This document shows, piece by piece, positions 1 through 12,200 of a DNA stretch of 34,083 bases. The stretch spans positions 1,755,001-1,789,083 of the forward strand of contig JACVTC010000017.1 of assembly GCA_016946835.1 (NCBI GenBank), written 5' to 3'. Every line of letters starts with the position of its first letter. Position 1 is the first letter of the stretch. The DNA comes from Neocallimastix lanati (nom. inval.). Its lineage: Eukaryota > Neocallimastigomycota > Neocallimastigomycetes > Neocallimastigales > Neocallimastigaceae. The notes beneath the pieces were generated by a model. That model was not told the origin of the DNA. It did not search any database and saw only the letters and a list, made by a program, of their open reading frames with translations. Position numbers and translations under genes: made by a program.

Positions 1-166
1 TTTTCTCTGTCTTTCATTTTTTTTCTTTTCTTTTTCTTTTTATTTTTTTTTTTTTTTATCATTTACTATTGACAAACAAAATAAAAAAATAATAATAAAA
101 ATAAAAATAAAAATAGAAAATTATACCAATGTATATAAATTATTTATAATATAATATATAAATTAT
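1..166. repeat. T-rich low-complexity sequence
   Basis: Poly-T/TTTC runs followed by A/T-only sequence. No gene, RNA or structured element is visible. It lies immediately 3' of the minus-strand ORF at 167-547 and could include its 3' untranslated region. Confidence 0.6.
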
Positions 167-547
167 TTACTTATAGATATAATATTTACAAAATTTTAAA
201 ACAGGATAGTGAGCGAGAATAAAAATCACAAAAACAAATATTAACTTATAATTCCATTTTCTTTTAGCTAAAATAAATATTTTTTCTTTCCCCTGTTCCT
301 GTTTCTCTTCTTTTTCTATTTCATTATCTTTTTCTTTTTCTTTTTCCTCTTTCACTTCCTCTTCTTTTTCTATTTCATTATCTTTTTCTTTTTCTTTTTC
401 CTCTTTCACTTCCTTTTCTTTTTCTATTTCATTTTCTTTTTCAATTTCTATTTCTTTTTCAATTTTTATTTCTTTTTCAATTTCTATTTCTTTTTCTTTT
501 TCCTGTTCATCTTCAAGTTTTATATTTTTTGAATTATTTTCATTCAT
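167..547 (-). CDS. Lys/Glu-rich protein with a C-terminal hydrophobic segment (doubtful gene)
   Basis: An open frame of 126 aa on the minus strand starting at the ATG at 547-545. No known family is recognised. Residues 11-90 are almost wholly E/K with I, V, N and D, and are likely a charged helix or coiled coil. They contain an exact 18-residue tandem duplication (46-63 and 64-81), which is a 54-bp DNA repeat. Residues about 90-100 are mixed and basic (FILAKRKWNY), and about 102-117 form one hydrophobic stretch (LIFVFVIFILAHYPVL) that could act as a tail anchor, followed by a short K/Y tail. The combination of charged repeat, unique segment and single membrane helix is more protein-like than a random AT ORF. 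However, the repeat is a simple TTTTTC-type tract and could be open by chance. No promoter or intron evidence was seen. Confidence 0.3.
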   Translation of the reverse strand: MNENNSKNIKLEDEQEKEKEIEIEKEIKIEKEIEIEKENEIEKEKEVKEEKEKEKDNEIEKEEEVKEEKEKEKDNEIEKEEKQEQGKEKIFILAKRKWNYKLIFVFVIFILAHYPVLKFCKYYIYK

Positions 548-1093
548 TTTATTTTTTTTTTTTTGGTTTTATTTTTTTTTTTTTAATTATTTTTGGGGGG
601 AACTTTTTTTCTTTCTGTGTTCTCCTTGTTCCTTTTATTGAATATATATATTTAATAATAAAGATTCTTTAAAATCTAATTCATTTATTTTATATAAATA
701 TATATATATAATATTAAATAAATTTATATTTATTATTTATTCATATATTTATTTCTTTAATTTTTTTTTTTTTTTTTTGTTATGTATTTCTATTTTTAAT
801 AACAGATAAATAAATAAATAAATAAATACTTTTAAATTATTAATAATAAAAAGTTTCTCTATATATATCTATTATTAATTATTATTTATTTATCAATTAT
901 TTATTTATCAATTATTTATTTATTAATTATTTATTTATTAATTATTTATTAATTATGATTTATTCATATATTTAATTATTTTTTATTTATTTATTTATTT
1001 ATTATGATTTATTTAATTATTTTATGTAACAGTAATTTATAAAAAAGGAAAAAATAAAATAAAATTCAAAAATTTGATTATGACATAAAATTT

Positions 1094-1129
<36 letters not shown>

Positions 1130-1924
1130 AAAACTATTTTTTTTTAATATTTAAAAAAATTTTTAAATTAAAAAATATGTCATTTCAAAAAAAAAAAGTT
1201 ATCAATAATATTTAACCTAAAAATTTTTTTTTTTTTAATGAGAATAATTTTTAATAAATGAATCTATTAATAATTAATAGATAAATTATAAGTAATTCTA
1301 GTTAATTTAATAGTTTAATTGACATTTAAAGTTTTAAAATTAAGTTTGAACAATTGACATTAGTAAGTATTTAAATAAATGAATAACTATTAAAGGAATG
1401 TAAAGTAATAGATAAAAATATATTATATTATAAAGGAGTGTAAAGTAATAAATAAAAATATATTATATTATAAAGGAATTAAAACAATTCAATCAATTAC
1501 AATAAGAAAGAAGAAGTGAAAAAAAAAAGCACATAACCCATATAATAAATAAATTAATGAATAAATCATAATAGAAATAAATAAAATTTTAAATAATATA
1601 GGATTGCATCCACTATTTACTCCATTGAGTTTTAACCTTAAAAATAAAATAAAATAAAATAAATTATGAAGTAGTATATAATATTAATGTATTAAAATAT
1701 TAATAAAAATAAAATAAAATAAAATAGTAGAAATTTATTTATATATAAAGTACGGAATGAATAAAATAAAATAAATAAGAAAATTGAAATTTAATAAATT
1801 TACTTTATACTTTTTTTTTCCTTTTCCTTTTTTTTTTTTTTTTTTTTAAAAAAAAAATTTAATTTAAATTTATGTATATGTATAAATATTATTAAAATTT
1901 TTATAATTATTTTGTAATACCATA
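548..1924. other. AT-rich spacer, no gene seen
   Basis: Composed of A/T homopolymers, TTTA/TAAT microsatellites and short AT words, including a 28-nt T tract at 1096-1123. Around 1380-1480 a short phrase (TATAAAGGAATG/TATAAAGGAGTG with AAAGTAATA) is repeated two or three times. No coding sequence, tRNA or rRNA was seen on either strand. Confidence 0.6.
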
Positions 1925-2338
1925 ACATTTCATGACTCTTTTTTTTTTTTTATTTTTTTTTTTCTTATTTTTATTTTTCTAGTTTGGGATTAATGAGCGA
2001 TAGGACCTCCAAATTCTCTTTGTTAATCGTAACAGACTTTCATTGGATTCTATGTCATAACGTTTAAGACGTGGATTTCTCTCCCTAAGAAAGGCTAATA
2101 TAAAAGAAATTCCCTATACGACGCTTTATATGACAGGCTTCCTTTTTTTTCAGTGATCTCTTGATCCGTTATCGAGGGAGGAATGATTACCCTAATCCTT
2201 TCACAGATCAGATGATCACTAGACTAGCCGATATATAAGTCTAGCAATTGGAATACTTAAAACCATGGTGAGCGAATACCAATTTTATTTATAGGGAAAA
2301 TTACCCTTGGGAGGATGTGTGATGTGACATTTCATGAC
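1925..2338 (-). mobile_element. SINE-like short retroposon with 12-bp target-site duplication
   Basis: A block of normal-complexity sequence (about 1980-2326) stands out from the AT spacer. It is bounded by an exact 12-bp direct repeat, ACATTTCATGAC, at 1925-1936 and 2327-2338. Just inside the left copy is a 45-nt T-rich tract, so read on the minus strand the unit is about 345 nt of unique sequence ending in an A-rich tail, the classic layout of a retroposed short element. There is no open frame of note. Minus-strand matches to Pol III boxes are weak: an A-box-like TAGTCTAGTGA (2226-2216) and a B-box-like GATCAAGAG (2166-2158), about 60 nt apart. The A-box lies about 100 nt from the 5' end, which is unusual. 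It could instead be a processed pseudogene of an unrecognised RNA. Retroposition is well supported; the SINE label is inference. Confidence 0.5.
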
Positions 2339-3405
2339 AATATATATGAAATACGGTAAATAATATTAGATAATAATATTATAATAGTTAATATTTTATT
2401 GTTATTATATATTATATAGTTACTATATACTATAAATATTTTAATTATGTAAAAAGTTTTAATTAAACAATATACAATAAAACAATAAAAAATTATCAAA
2501 CCAATAATCCTAATCCATAGAAAAATCTGTAAAGGTTAAAAAAAAAAGAAAGTAAAAACCATTCTTTTTAGTTAGTCATGTGGTAATTTCATGATACAGA
2601 CAATAATATTTTATTATATAATAAAGTTTTAATTCAATTTTTAATTAATTTTTAAGCATTAAAAATGATCATGAAAATATGAAAACTATGTGGTTACACC
2701 ATTTTTTTTATTTTTTTATTTTTATATTTAAAAATTTTATATTTAATAATGAAATATTTATTTATTTATTTTTTTTTTTTATAATTATCTTAATTAATTA
2801 AAGTTTTAAATATTTAAATAAAATATATAATTATTAAATTATAAATGAATATATATATTTTAATTTATTATTATTATTTTTTTTTTTTATTTTTTCTTTA
2901 TATAATTAATATATTTAATTAAAAAAAAAATTTTTTTTATTTATATAATATTTTAATTATAAAATATACTTTAAAAGTCAACTTTTATTATTATTATTAT
3001 TATTTATGTAGAAAAGTCTTTCTATTCTTCATAGAATAAAAAGATTTCACTTTAAAATAAATATATTAGTAATACTATTGAAACTAAAGAAGTTCTTTTA
3101 TTTTTATTTAAAAATATATAAATATTAAAAAAAAGAGTAATTTTGTTTTTATTTTCTTTGAAAAAAAAAAAAAAAGACTTTAAAATAAAATTAACAAATA
3201 TATATATTTTATAGAGTATAGAGTTATTATCTTTTATATCGTTTTACCTACATCATTGCATAAATAAATATTTATTTATTTGATAAGTGAACTGATAAGA
3301 AAATTTTAATAAATTGGTACTATAAAAACAAAAATTCCTTTCTTTTCTTTTCTTTTATTTTTTTTAATTTTTATCTTATTTTAATTTCTTATTACAAATA
3401 GTATC

Positions 3406-3436
<31 letters not shown>

Positions 3437-4405
3437 AAAAGATTTTAGTATTAAATTTAATAAAATAATTATAAAATAAACAATAAACTTATAAAATTTA
3501 TTAAATAAAAAAAAAAATAATTGGAATAAAATATCATTTAAATACAGAAACCTTTAAATTTTTAGGTATATTTAAATATATTAATGATAATTGATTGTTG
3601 AATTAAGAAATTGTTTAAATACTTTAAATACAAATATAAATGAATATATAAAACTTTGTAAAAATTGTGATATTTAAACAAACAAACAAACAAACAAAAA
3701 AAAAAAAAATAACGAGAGAGAAGAAATATTGAACCTTTTTTTAAAAATTAGTAACATTAATAAATGACAAAGCAATTATATTATATAAAATGAAGAGTTA
3801 ATATATCTATATACATTATTCAATAATAAATGTTGTTTAAGTTTTCATTATTTTTTTATTTATAAAAAAAAAATTCAATACATTAATAAAATGACTTTTA
3901 TTTTTTAGAAGAGATAAAGATGATAATATTAAAATGATATTAAATGAAATTTTTTTATGTTAAGAATAAAATTTATTTAATATTTTAAAATTTATTTAAA
4001 GAAAAATTATTTATCTTTTTAAATTTTTAAATTTTTGAATTAATAATTCTTTATATATATAATTAATCTTATTTCTTATCTATTTGTCTATCTATTTATA
4101 TTTATTTATATATATTATATTTCATAGGTGCATAAAAAAAAATTTTTTTCAAGGAATTAATACCAGTATTTTAGATAGTAGCATTATATATATTATAAAA
4201 TAATAATATTAATACCAAAGTTAAAAATCATTAAAGAAAAAAAAAAAAATACTCAGCTTGATAATAATAAAAATAATAGTAATAAGAAAAACTAGTCAAT
4301 TCATTTATTAAAACTTTAATTATTTTTATTTAAAGAAAAACAAAGTTTAAAAAAAAAAAAAAGTACGCTCCTATTTTTATTTTTATATATATATAAAAAA
4401 AAAAA
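2339..4405. other. AT-rich spacer, no gene seen
   Basis: Low-complexity A/T sequence with a 29-nt A tract at 3406-3434 and an (ACAA)n tract near 3680-3700. Short stretches of higher complexity (about 2510-2700 and 3225-3330) contain no open frame or recognisable RNA. The last part, a TATA-rich stretch ending in an A-run at 4381-4405, is presumably the leader of the HNH-like gene. Confidence 0.55.
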
Positions 4406-5443
4406 ATGAATAGAAGTGACGAAAAGTTATATTATTCTTCCTATGATATTTATATACCCAATGAATATGGTAGTAGTAGTACCTATAATGTAGCAAGATC
4501 TGGGGAAGAAGAGGATGAAAAAGATATTGTTGATATTTTTTTTGATAAGTTACTTTCTGTTTTTAGTCCCATTAAAAAGAGTAGAAAATTGAAGAAGTAT
4601 AAGAGAAAAATTAAGAGGGAAAATGTAGATATGGAAGCGACTACTCGACGTCTTGAAGCCATAGAAAAAATTCCATTTTTATATTTTGGAGAGGTGGAGA
4701 GTCATCCTATGTATCAACTTTATAAATATATTGAGATAACGAATCATATTCGAGATTTAAATTTTATGGAGCAATGGTTAATTGATAGTCATTTACGTCA
4801 ACGTTGCTATGACGATGTCATGGCCATGAATGATGAGTATTTATTGAAGGGATCCAATACGTATGATGATAATGTTCGACCATCCTATCAAGATAAATGG
4901 TATAATCAATTGAAGACAGCCATTAAAGATTATGCCGTTCCGGTTGATTTTGAATGTAAATTTGGGTTTATTCAATTTCCAGATGCCATTTGGGATGTAT
5001 TAGGATGTATGGTATTTAAGCAGTTCATGGGAAATAACGTGAACAGTTCGCTTGTTTGTCACATCGATCATATTTTCCCGTTGTCAAGAATTAAGGGTGG
5101 GGCCTCCGAATTTCAAAATCTCTGTGTACTCAATAAAACGGTGAATAGTGTTTCACGGAAGGGAAAGCATCATCTCTTTGAATTGTATGAGGATGCCAAA
5201 GTTAATTCCATTTTAGATGGCTGTGTTCGTCGTAGTACGCTGACCGCCTTTTTCAACAGTAACATTCGTAAAAATGTCAATAAACAGTCGGCCTCGTTTA
5301 AGAAGGCCTTGGAGGATGCCACCCATAAATTTTTAGTGAGCTATGGCGTTCAGAAGGAGCATATAGAAACGATAGAAGCTACGCCTAATCCCAGTACGGA
5401 CATTCATGTCATTCGAGTGAAGTTTAACTCTTCAGGAAAATGA
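4406..5443 (+). CDS. HNH endonuclease-like protein, single exon
   Basis: A 345-aa uninterrupted frame, clearly less AT-rich than its surroundings and with balanced residue use, so almost certainly a real gene. The diagnostic part is residues 218-254: CHIDHIFPLS (H219, D221, H222, P225), then GG at 231-232, N238-L239, L242, N247 and K252. This is the H-x-DH...G...NL...N...K arrangement of an HNH (beta-beta-alpha metal) nuclease. The family cleaves DNA with a single metal bound near the HNH motif. The N-terminus (1-55) is acidic and tyrosine-rich; residues 57-72 form a strongly basic cluster that could be a nuclear signal; 80-215 is unrecognised and contains conserved-looking aromatic residues. 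The ATG follows an A-run, a usual leader here. No partner gene adjoins it, so the biological role (defence, mobile-element remnant, repair) cannot be told. Horizontal acquisition is possible but unproven. Confidence 0.8.
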   Translation: MNRSDEKLYYSSYDIYIPNEYGSSSTYNVARSGEEEDEKDIVDIFFDKLLSVFSPIKKSRKLKKYKRKIKRENVDMEATTRRLEAIEKIPFLYFGEVESHPMYQLYKYIEITNHIRDLNFMEQWLIDSHLRQRCYDDVMAMNDEYLLKGSNTYDDNVRPSYQDKWYNQLKTAIKDYAVPVDFECKFGFIQFPDAIWDVLGCMVFKQFMGNNVNSSLVCHIDHIFPLSRIKGGASEFQNLCVLNKTVNSVSRKGKHHLFELYEDAKVNSILDGCVRRSTLTAFFNSNIRKNVNKQSASFKKALEDATHKFLVSYGVQKEHIETIEATPNPSTDIHVIRVKFNSSGK

Positions 5444-5484
5444 GAAAATGAGAATGGAAAATAGAAAATGGAAAATAAAAATAA

Positions 5485-5519
<35 letters not shown>

Positions 5520-6063
5520 TAATAATAATAAAAAAAAAAAAAAAAAAAAAGCGCTTGTTGAATAGGTAAAGTAAAAATGAAACAAACAAACAAACAAAAA
5601 AACAAACAAACAACAACAACAACAACAAAAAAAAAAACAAATTCAACCTAACTCACTTAAGCAAAACCACCTATACCTATACACATACACACACATACGT
5701 AAAAAAAAAAAACAAAAACCCCTATTCTAGTTCATGACAACTAACGCTTATTCAACAAGACTCCAATTTTTTTTTTATAGTAGTATTAACAATACTAATA
5801 ACAATCATAGGAATAGCAACAATAATGTTTTATTTATTTATTATTATTTTTTTTTTCCTTTTCATTAATTATTTATTACTACACTACAATTAATTAACTA
5901 CTACTACTACCTTTCATTCTATTTTATATTTCACATATATATATATAAAAGTATTTTAATCCTTACTAATAGATAGATTTACTATTTTTTTTTTTTTAAT
6001 AATTATTCTTTTTTTTTTTTTTTTTATTATTTAAATAAACAATAGTCTATATAGATAGTCTAT

Positions 6064-6100
<37 letters not shown>

Positions 6101-6293
6101 TTATTATTTTATATTGTATTTTATTTTTTTATATATAATATTATTATTTTCTTTTAATATTTTTAAATCAATAAAATTTTTTTTTAAATAAAAATATCTG
6201 TCTATTCTTATGCTTAGTTTATAAAATCCTATCCTAATGGTATTATAGCGTAATAGCTTTTTTAAAAAATATCTATTATTAATACTATAATTT

Positions 6294-6328
<35 letters not shown>

Positions 6329-6379
6329 TATCTTATAAATAATAAATAATATAATATAATGTAATATAATATAAATAAT

Positions 6380-6426
<47 letters not shown>

Positions 6427-6482
6427 AAAAAAAAAGAGAATCCAAACTTTAGTTTATTATTTTATTGTTTTATTGTTTGTTA

Positions 6483-6513
<31 letters not shown>

Positions 6514-6666
6514 TCTTTGTACATTTTCTATATTTTCAATAGTTATTATTTTGTAAAAGACTTTTTTTTTTTTATTTTTTTTACTTTACTAATATCATTT
6601 TACATTTCAATTGCCTATTTTTATAAGACTATGAATAAAAAAAAAAAAAAAGAAACCCTGGAAGCT

Positions 6667-6697
<31 letters not shown>

Positions 6698-7060
6698 ATA
6701 AATAGAGAAAGAAAAATAATAAAAAAAATAAATTTATATCTATATCTATATCTATTTCTATAGATATTCAAATATATAAAAGGACCTTTTATTAATGATA
6801 ATAATAACAATAATAAAATATAAAATAGAAATAATATATATGAAAAAAAATTAAAAAAATAAATAGAATTTAAGCGTTTGTTAATATTATATTTTTGTCT
6901 TTATAATTTTTTTTTCTCTACTACTTTTTAAATTGACATTTTTTTTTAAATTTGTAGAAAAAAAAGAAAGGGACTATTTTATATAATTATATAAGATTCT
7001 TAAAAGTTTTAAAGAAAAAGTAAGAGAGAACGGACCCATCCATTTCATATTAATAATATC

Positions 7061-7100
<40 letters not shown>

Positions 7101-7370
7101 AAGAGGATTTATTTTTATTCTCATTTTAATATTAATTTGCATTTTGTTTAAAAAAAAAATTTTTTTTAAACAATAATAAATAGTTATAATAATAATTCTA
7201 TTAGTACTACTAATAATAAATAGTCATAATTAATGATAAGTAATAAAGTATTGTTGGTGTACTAATATGTTCTACTAATTTACTTACTTTTAATAATTAA
7301 TAAATAAAATATGGAATAATAATAAATAATTAATGATAAATAATTAATAATAATAAATAATTAATAATAA
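5444..7370. other. AT-rich spacer with microsatellites, no gene seen
   Basis: Directly after the HNH-like gene comes a GAAAATGA-type repeat, an (AAT)n tract (5484-5531), a 20-nt A-run and (ACAA)n/(CAA)n tracts near 5580-5640. Further on are poly-T and poly-A tracts (T 6066-6094, A 6301-6327, T 7064-7094), (AAT)n at about 6380-6414 followed by an A-run, and (TA)n tracts at about 6482-6505 and 6668-6690. The short hydrophobic or T-rich frames here are microsatellite translations. No RNA gene was recognised. Confidence 0.55.
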
Positions 7371-8105
7371 TTATAATAAAAAGAGTATTTATTAATAAAT
7401 AATTAATAATAAATAATAATAATGAAAATATATAACTTATAAATAATTAAAAGATACATCAATTAGTTTCATTTGAAGTATTTTCCATGCAATATTCCAA
7501 ATAAAATAATAATATAAATCAAATGATTATCATGTATAATACATTAATAAATGATTATCATGTATAATACATTAATAAATGATTTATTAAAAGTAATAGT
7601 AATAATAAATAATAAATAATAAATAATAAATAACAAATAATAAATAATAAATAAATAATAAATAATAAATAATAAATAATAAATAATAAATAATAAATAA
7701 TAAATAATAATAAAAAGAGTATTTATTAATAAATAATAAATAATAAATAACAATTAATAAATAATAAATAAATAATAAATAATAAATAATAAATAATAAA
7801 TAATAAATAATAAATAATAAATAATAAATAATAAATAATAAATAATAAATAATAAATAATAAAAAGAGTATTTATTAATAAATAATAAATAATAAATAAT
7901 AAATAATAAATAATAAATAATAAATAATAAATAATAAAAAGAGTATTTATTAATAAATAATAAATAATAAATAATAAATAATAAATAATAAAAAGAGTAT
8001 TTATTAATAAATAATTGAATAATAAATAATAAATAATAAATAATAAATAATAAATAATTGAATAATAAATAATAAATAATAAATAATAAAAAGAGTATTA
8101 ATAAA
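7371..8105. repeat. AT minisatellite with a repeated palindromic punctuation motif
   Basis: Long (AATAAATA)n/(TAAATAA)n arrays are punctuated by a recurring phrase beginning AAAAAGAG and continuing into the perfect 16-bp palindrome TATTTATTAATAAATA. The phrase starts near 7378, 7712, 7861, 7936 and 7989, and a truncated version lies at about 8089. The spacing varies with the length of the intervening AAT-type array. There are no unique spacers, so this is not a CRISPR array. Confidence 0.75.
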
Positions 8106-9257
8106 ATTTATGAAATAATGAATAATATTACCCATTAATAGTTTTATGGTATTTATTGTATAGTAGTAAATATATATATATATATAGTTTTTATTCTATT
8201 CTTAATTATAATTAAATAGAAATCTTTCTAATTATTTTTTTTCTTTTAATTTTTTTTGTATGCTTTCAAAATGGATGATGTTATTTTTACTTTTTTCATG
8301 AATTTGATTCGTTAGTTATGTGATACATTAAATCATTAATGTATTTTAATGTATGTATTTATTTATTTATTTATTTATTTAAATAGTTATGTATTTATTT
8401 AATTTCTAAAAATAAATTAAATTAAATTAAATTAAATTTTTTTTAATCTATCCATGAAAAATAATAATTTATCCTTTTTTTTTTCTTATTCTGTGATATT
8501 AAATCTTAATTACTATTTGTTACTCTAATCAATAATTCTAATGAAGGGATAATCTCTCTTATCCTTTATATGAAATGAATGAATGAATGAATAGATCATT
8601 AAATAAATATTCATCCTCTTTTATAGTATTAATCCTAATAAATCCTAATAAGTAAATGAATGAAATAAATAAATAACAATTAAAATTCAAAATAAAAATT
8701 TCTTTTTTGGATGGAAGATTCATGAATTCATAATAACAAACTGGCCAATAGAAATTAAGGCTTATGAACACTCCGGATTTAATCGGAATCAATCATTGAA
8801 TGTACTGCAATATATTGATAATAAATAATAATATATGGCATTATCCAAAAATTAAGATCAAAAAAATTAAATAAAAAAATAAAAAATAAAAAATAAAAAA
8901 TAAAAAATAAAAAATAAAAAATAAAAAATAAAAATAAATAGTAGAAAGGTTATAAGAGTCAACTATCACCTAATTAATAATAAATAATAATTAGAGTATT
9001 AATAATTATTGAAATGAATATTGATATATATAATTGTTTTTTATAAATGAAATACTATTTTTTATAGCACATAATTGACCTTTAAAGATTTAATTTTTAA
9101 AATGAATTTAATACTTTTTTATGATTTTTTTTATGAGAAACAAACTTTGTGATGTAATATAAAATAAAGTAATATAAGAAATTAAACATACTTAATAAAT
9201 AAAAGATACATTTAAATATTCTGTTATATAACTATTGAATATATGATATATATAATA
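8106..9257. other. AT-rich spacer, no gene seen
   Basis: Mixed A/T sequence with a 7-mer (AAAAAAT)n tract at about 8868-8937. A patch of higher complexity at about 8690-8815 has no convincing frame. A 77-residue minus-strand frame over 8559-8792 has no recognisable domain and runs into AT repeats. Confidence 0.5.
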
Positions 9258-9299
9258 TTTTGATGGTTATGGTTAGAAATTGAAATTCAACCATCAAAA
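9258..9299. repeat. Perfect 11-bp inverted repeat (hairpin)
   Basis: TTTTGATGGTT (9258-9268) and AACCATCAAAA (9289-9299) are exact reverse complements around a 20-nt loop. The stem contains GC pairs, which is unusual for this spacer. No adjacent gene explains it; it may be a remnant of a small inverted-repeat element. Confidence 0.55.
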
Positions 9300-12200
9300 A
9301 ATCAAAAAAGTTTTTTTTTTTTTCTCTCTTTCATCTTATTACAATTTTTATTGTAATGTAATGTAATTGAATGTTGACGTAATGAACTTTTTTTAATAAC
9401 TTCTATATTAGTAATTAATTATTTTTTATTATTATTTTATTTATTGAAATTACGTGTTGCATTTTGTATTCTTTTGTATTGGTAATAATAAATTCTACAA
9501 TAATAAAATCATGAATAATAAAATCATGAATAATAATAATAAAAAAGAATGATTAAAATTAAATAGTATAATTAATAATAAATAAATAAATGTAATAATC
9601 TATATCAATAATTGTTAATAATAAATAATTAAATAATAAACAATTTAATGTTTTTTTTTAATCATTTTTATGTTAAGCTTACTTTATTCCAAAATATATT
9701 CATAAAATATAATATATTATATAATAAATTATGTTTTCCATATATTAGAATATAAATAATAAATAAATAAATATATATTTCTGTATTTATTATTTATTTT
9801 AATTTTTATGGTAAATTCAATAGATATGGTGAATACATCATTTTTAAAAGTATAAACTATTCTAAAAAGGGAAGACTAAAAATAGTTATATTAATTATTT
9901 TATTATAAAATATATCATTACTATATATTACTTTATACATATATATATTGAATAAAATTATTTTTCTTTACATTATTCAGTTTTTTAATATATAATTAAT
10001 CGTATACAAAAGTAAAAAAGCTTCTATTAATTCTTTTTATATTTAATAGAAACTTATTAATATATTAATACCAATATACTTTAATATATATACTGGTATT
10101 ATTTTTAAGATTATATATTATATATAGCTTTAATCGTTATTAAAATTACAATTAATTTTAATATATTATTAAATATATTAAAACATAAATTGAATATAAG
10201 TCAATATATAATTTTTTATTTTTATACAAATAATAAATAATAAAAATTAAAAAATAAAAAATTCATCCAACTTTCCAACCAATTAAATTAACAATTGAAA
10301 TATATAAAAAAGTACATATTAATTTAATATATTTATTTTTTTGGTGTTTTTTTTTTTTTAATCAAACTTTTATATATAACCAAATTTAATATAAACATTT
10401 CATTGGTTGAATAGATTTGACTTTCATTTTGATCAACTTATTATTTCTTTCATATAGTAACAATGAATTGATCACTTTTTTATATTTATTTATTTATTTA
10501 TTATGATATATTATTTACTATAATTTATTCTAAATTATATTTATATATTCATATTCATTATAATTATTATTATTCTTATTTATAATTATTATTATTTAAA
10601 TTATATTCATATTCATTATTATTATTCATATTTAAATTATTATTATTATTATTGTTTATTATTAATTTTGTATGTATGTATAATTCATACAAATTGAATT
10701 GATATAAAAAAATTTTTTTTTTTTATAAGCACAATTATTACATATAAAACTAATATTTAATAGTAAAAATTGAATATTTAATATTAAATACGAATAAACA
10801 ATTATTGAAAAGGATACATTTAATAATCAATAATTAATAATCAATAATAATTATTTAATAATAAATAATAAATAAAAAAGATTAAATATATGAATAGTAA
10901 AACGAATAAATAATTACGGATATAAATGAATATTTCTTCAGCAAATATAATAAAAATAATAAAATTAATCAAAATTTGTTTTATAGTAAAATATGTGATA
11001 TATTTGACATCTATTTATTATTTTTATTATTTTTGCTGTATAATTTTTTTAATCTGCTTTGTTCACCATTACTTAATAAAATTACTTGTATATCTTTGGT
11101 TACAATAAAAATTTATATACTTTCATTTTACCTAGATATTTAAAGAATGCTTGCATGGGAAGCTTTAGCTGAATTTTTTTTCGTATTAGGCTGATTAAAG
11201 TAACCGTATTCTAATCTTTTTTTAATTAATTCATATTATTATATTGATATTATATTTCCATATAGAGATTATTACATCTATTCTATGTACAAAACAATTT
11301 TACTATTTTTAATTCAATTCATTGCTATTTTATTTCATTTATATTTATAATATTCACATTAATATATTTTACAATTGATTTAAATAAATTAATAATAAAT
11401 AAATGGATTTAAATAAATTATATTGAATGAATATTTTTTTTTATTTATCTTTTTTTTATTTGTAAATTTAATAATTAATTTAATTTATTATATTATAAAA
11501 TATTATTATAATATATATTAACATAAATATTCAATATATATACAAATATAATAATAAAATATATAAATAATATATTCCAATATATGAAAAATAGTTTAGT
11601 GGATAATTAATAAAAAACTAAAAAATAAAAGATTTCCCATCCATAATATACGATAATAAATAAATAAATAAATAAATAAATAAATATAAATAATCAATAA
11701 TTAAATAGGAAGATTATATGAATATTTGAATAAATAATTAAAACATTAATCAATGAATAAAATTATTAGATAAATGAAATAATTATTACTATATATAAAT
11801 AAATGAATATATTAATAATAAATAAATAAACTCTACAGGATTAATAATAAATAATAAATAATAAATAATAAATAAATAATAAATAATAAATAAATAATAA
11901 ATAATAAATATATATAAAATAAATAATACATAATAAATATTAAATAATATAAAGAGTATTTATTAATAAATAATAAATAATAAATAATAAATAATAAATA
12001 ATAAATAATAAATAATAAATAATAAATAATAATAATATTAATAATAATTATAAAAATTTTATTTATTTATTAATTTTTTTTATTTAGGCATAAGTAACTA
12101 ATGAATATTATTAATTTATGTTTATTTAAATTTATGGAAATTGATCAATGCATTATTGACTAAGTATTAATAAAAAAACAAAAGGATAAAATATGTTTTT

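Noticed and set aside
5404-5646. Hydrophobic minus-strand frames after the HNH-like gene
   Set aside because: Made of Ile/Phe/Leu codons from (AAT)n, poly-A and (CAA)n microsatellites.
7371-8105. CRISPR-like repeated phrase
   Set aside because: Spacers are simple AAT repeats of varying length, not unique sequences, and the genome is eukaryotic.
8559-8792. 77-residue minus-strand frame in a slightly more complex region
   Set aside because: No domain recognised, and both ends run into AT repeats; it could be revisited with transcript data.
10926-11108. 60-residue hydrophobic plus-strand frame
   Set aside because: Short, AT-biased, and without any recognisable family or gene signals.
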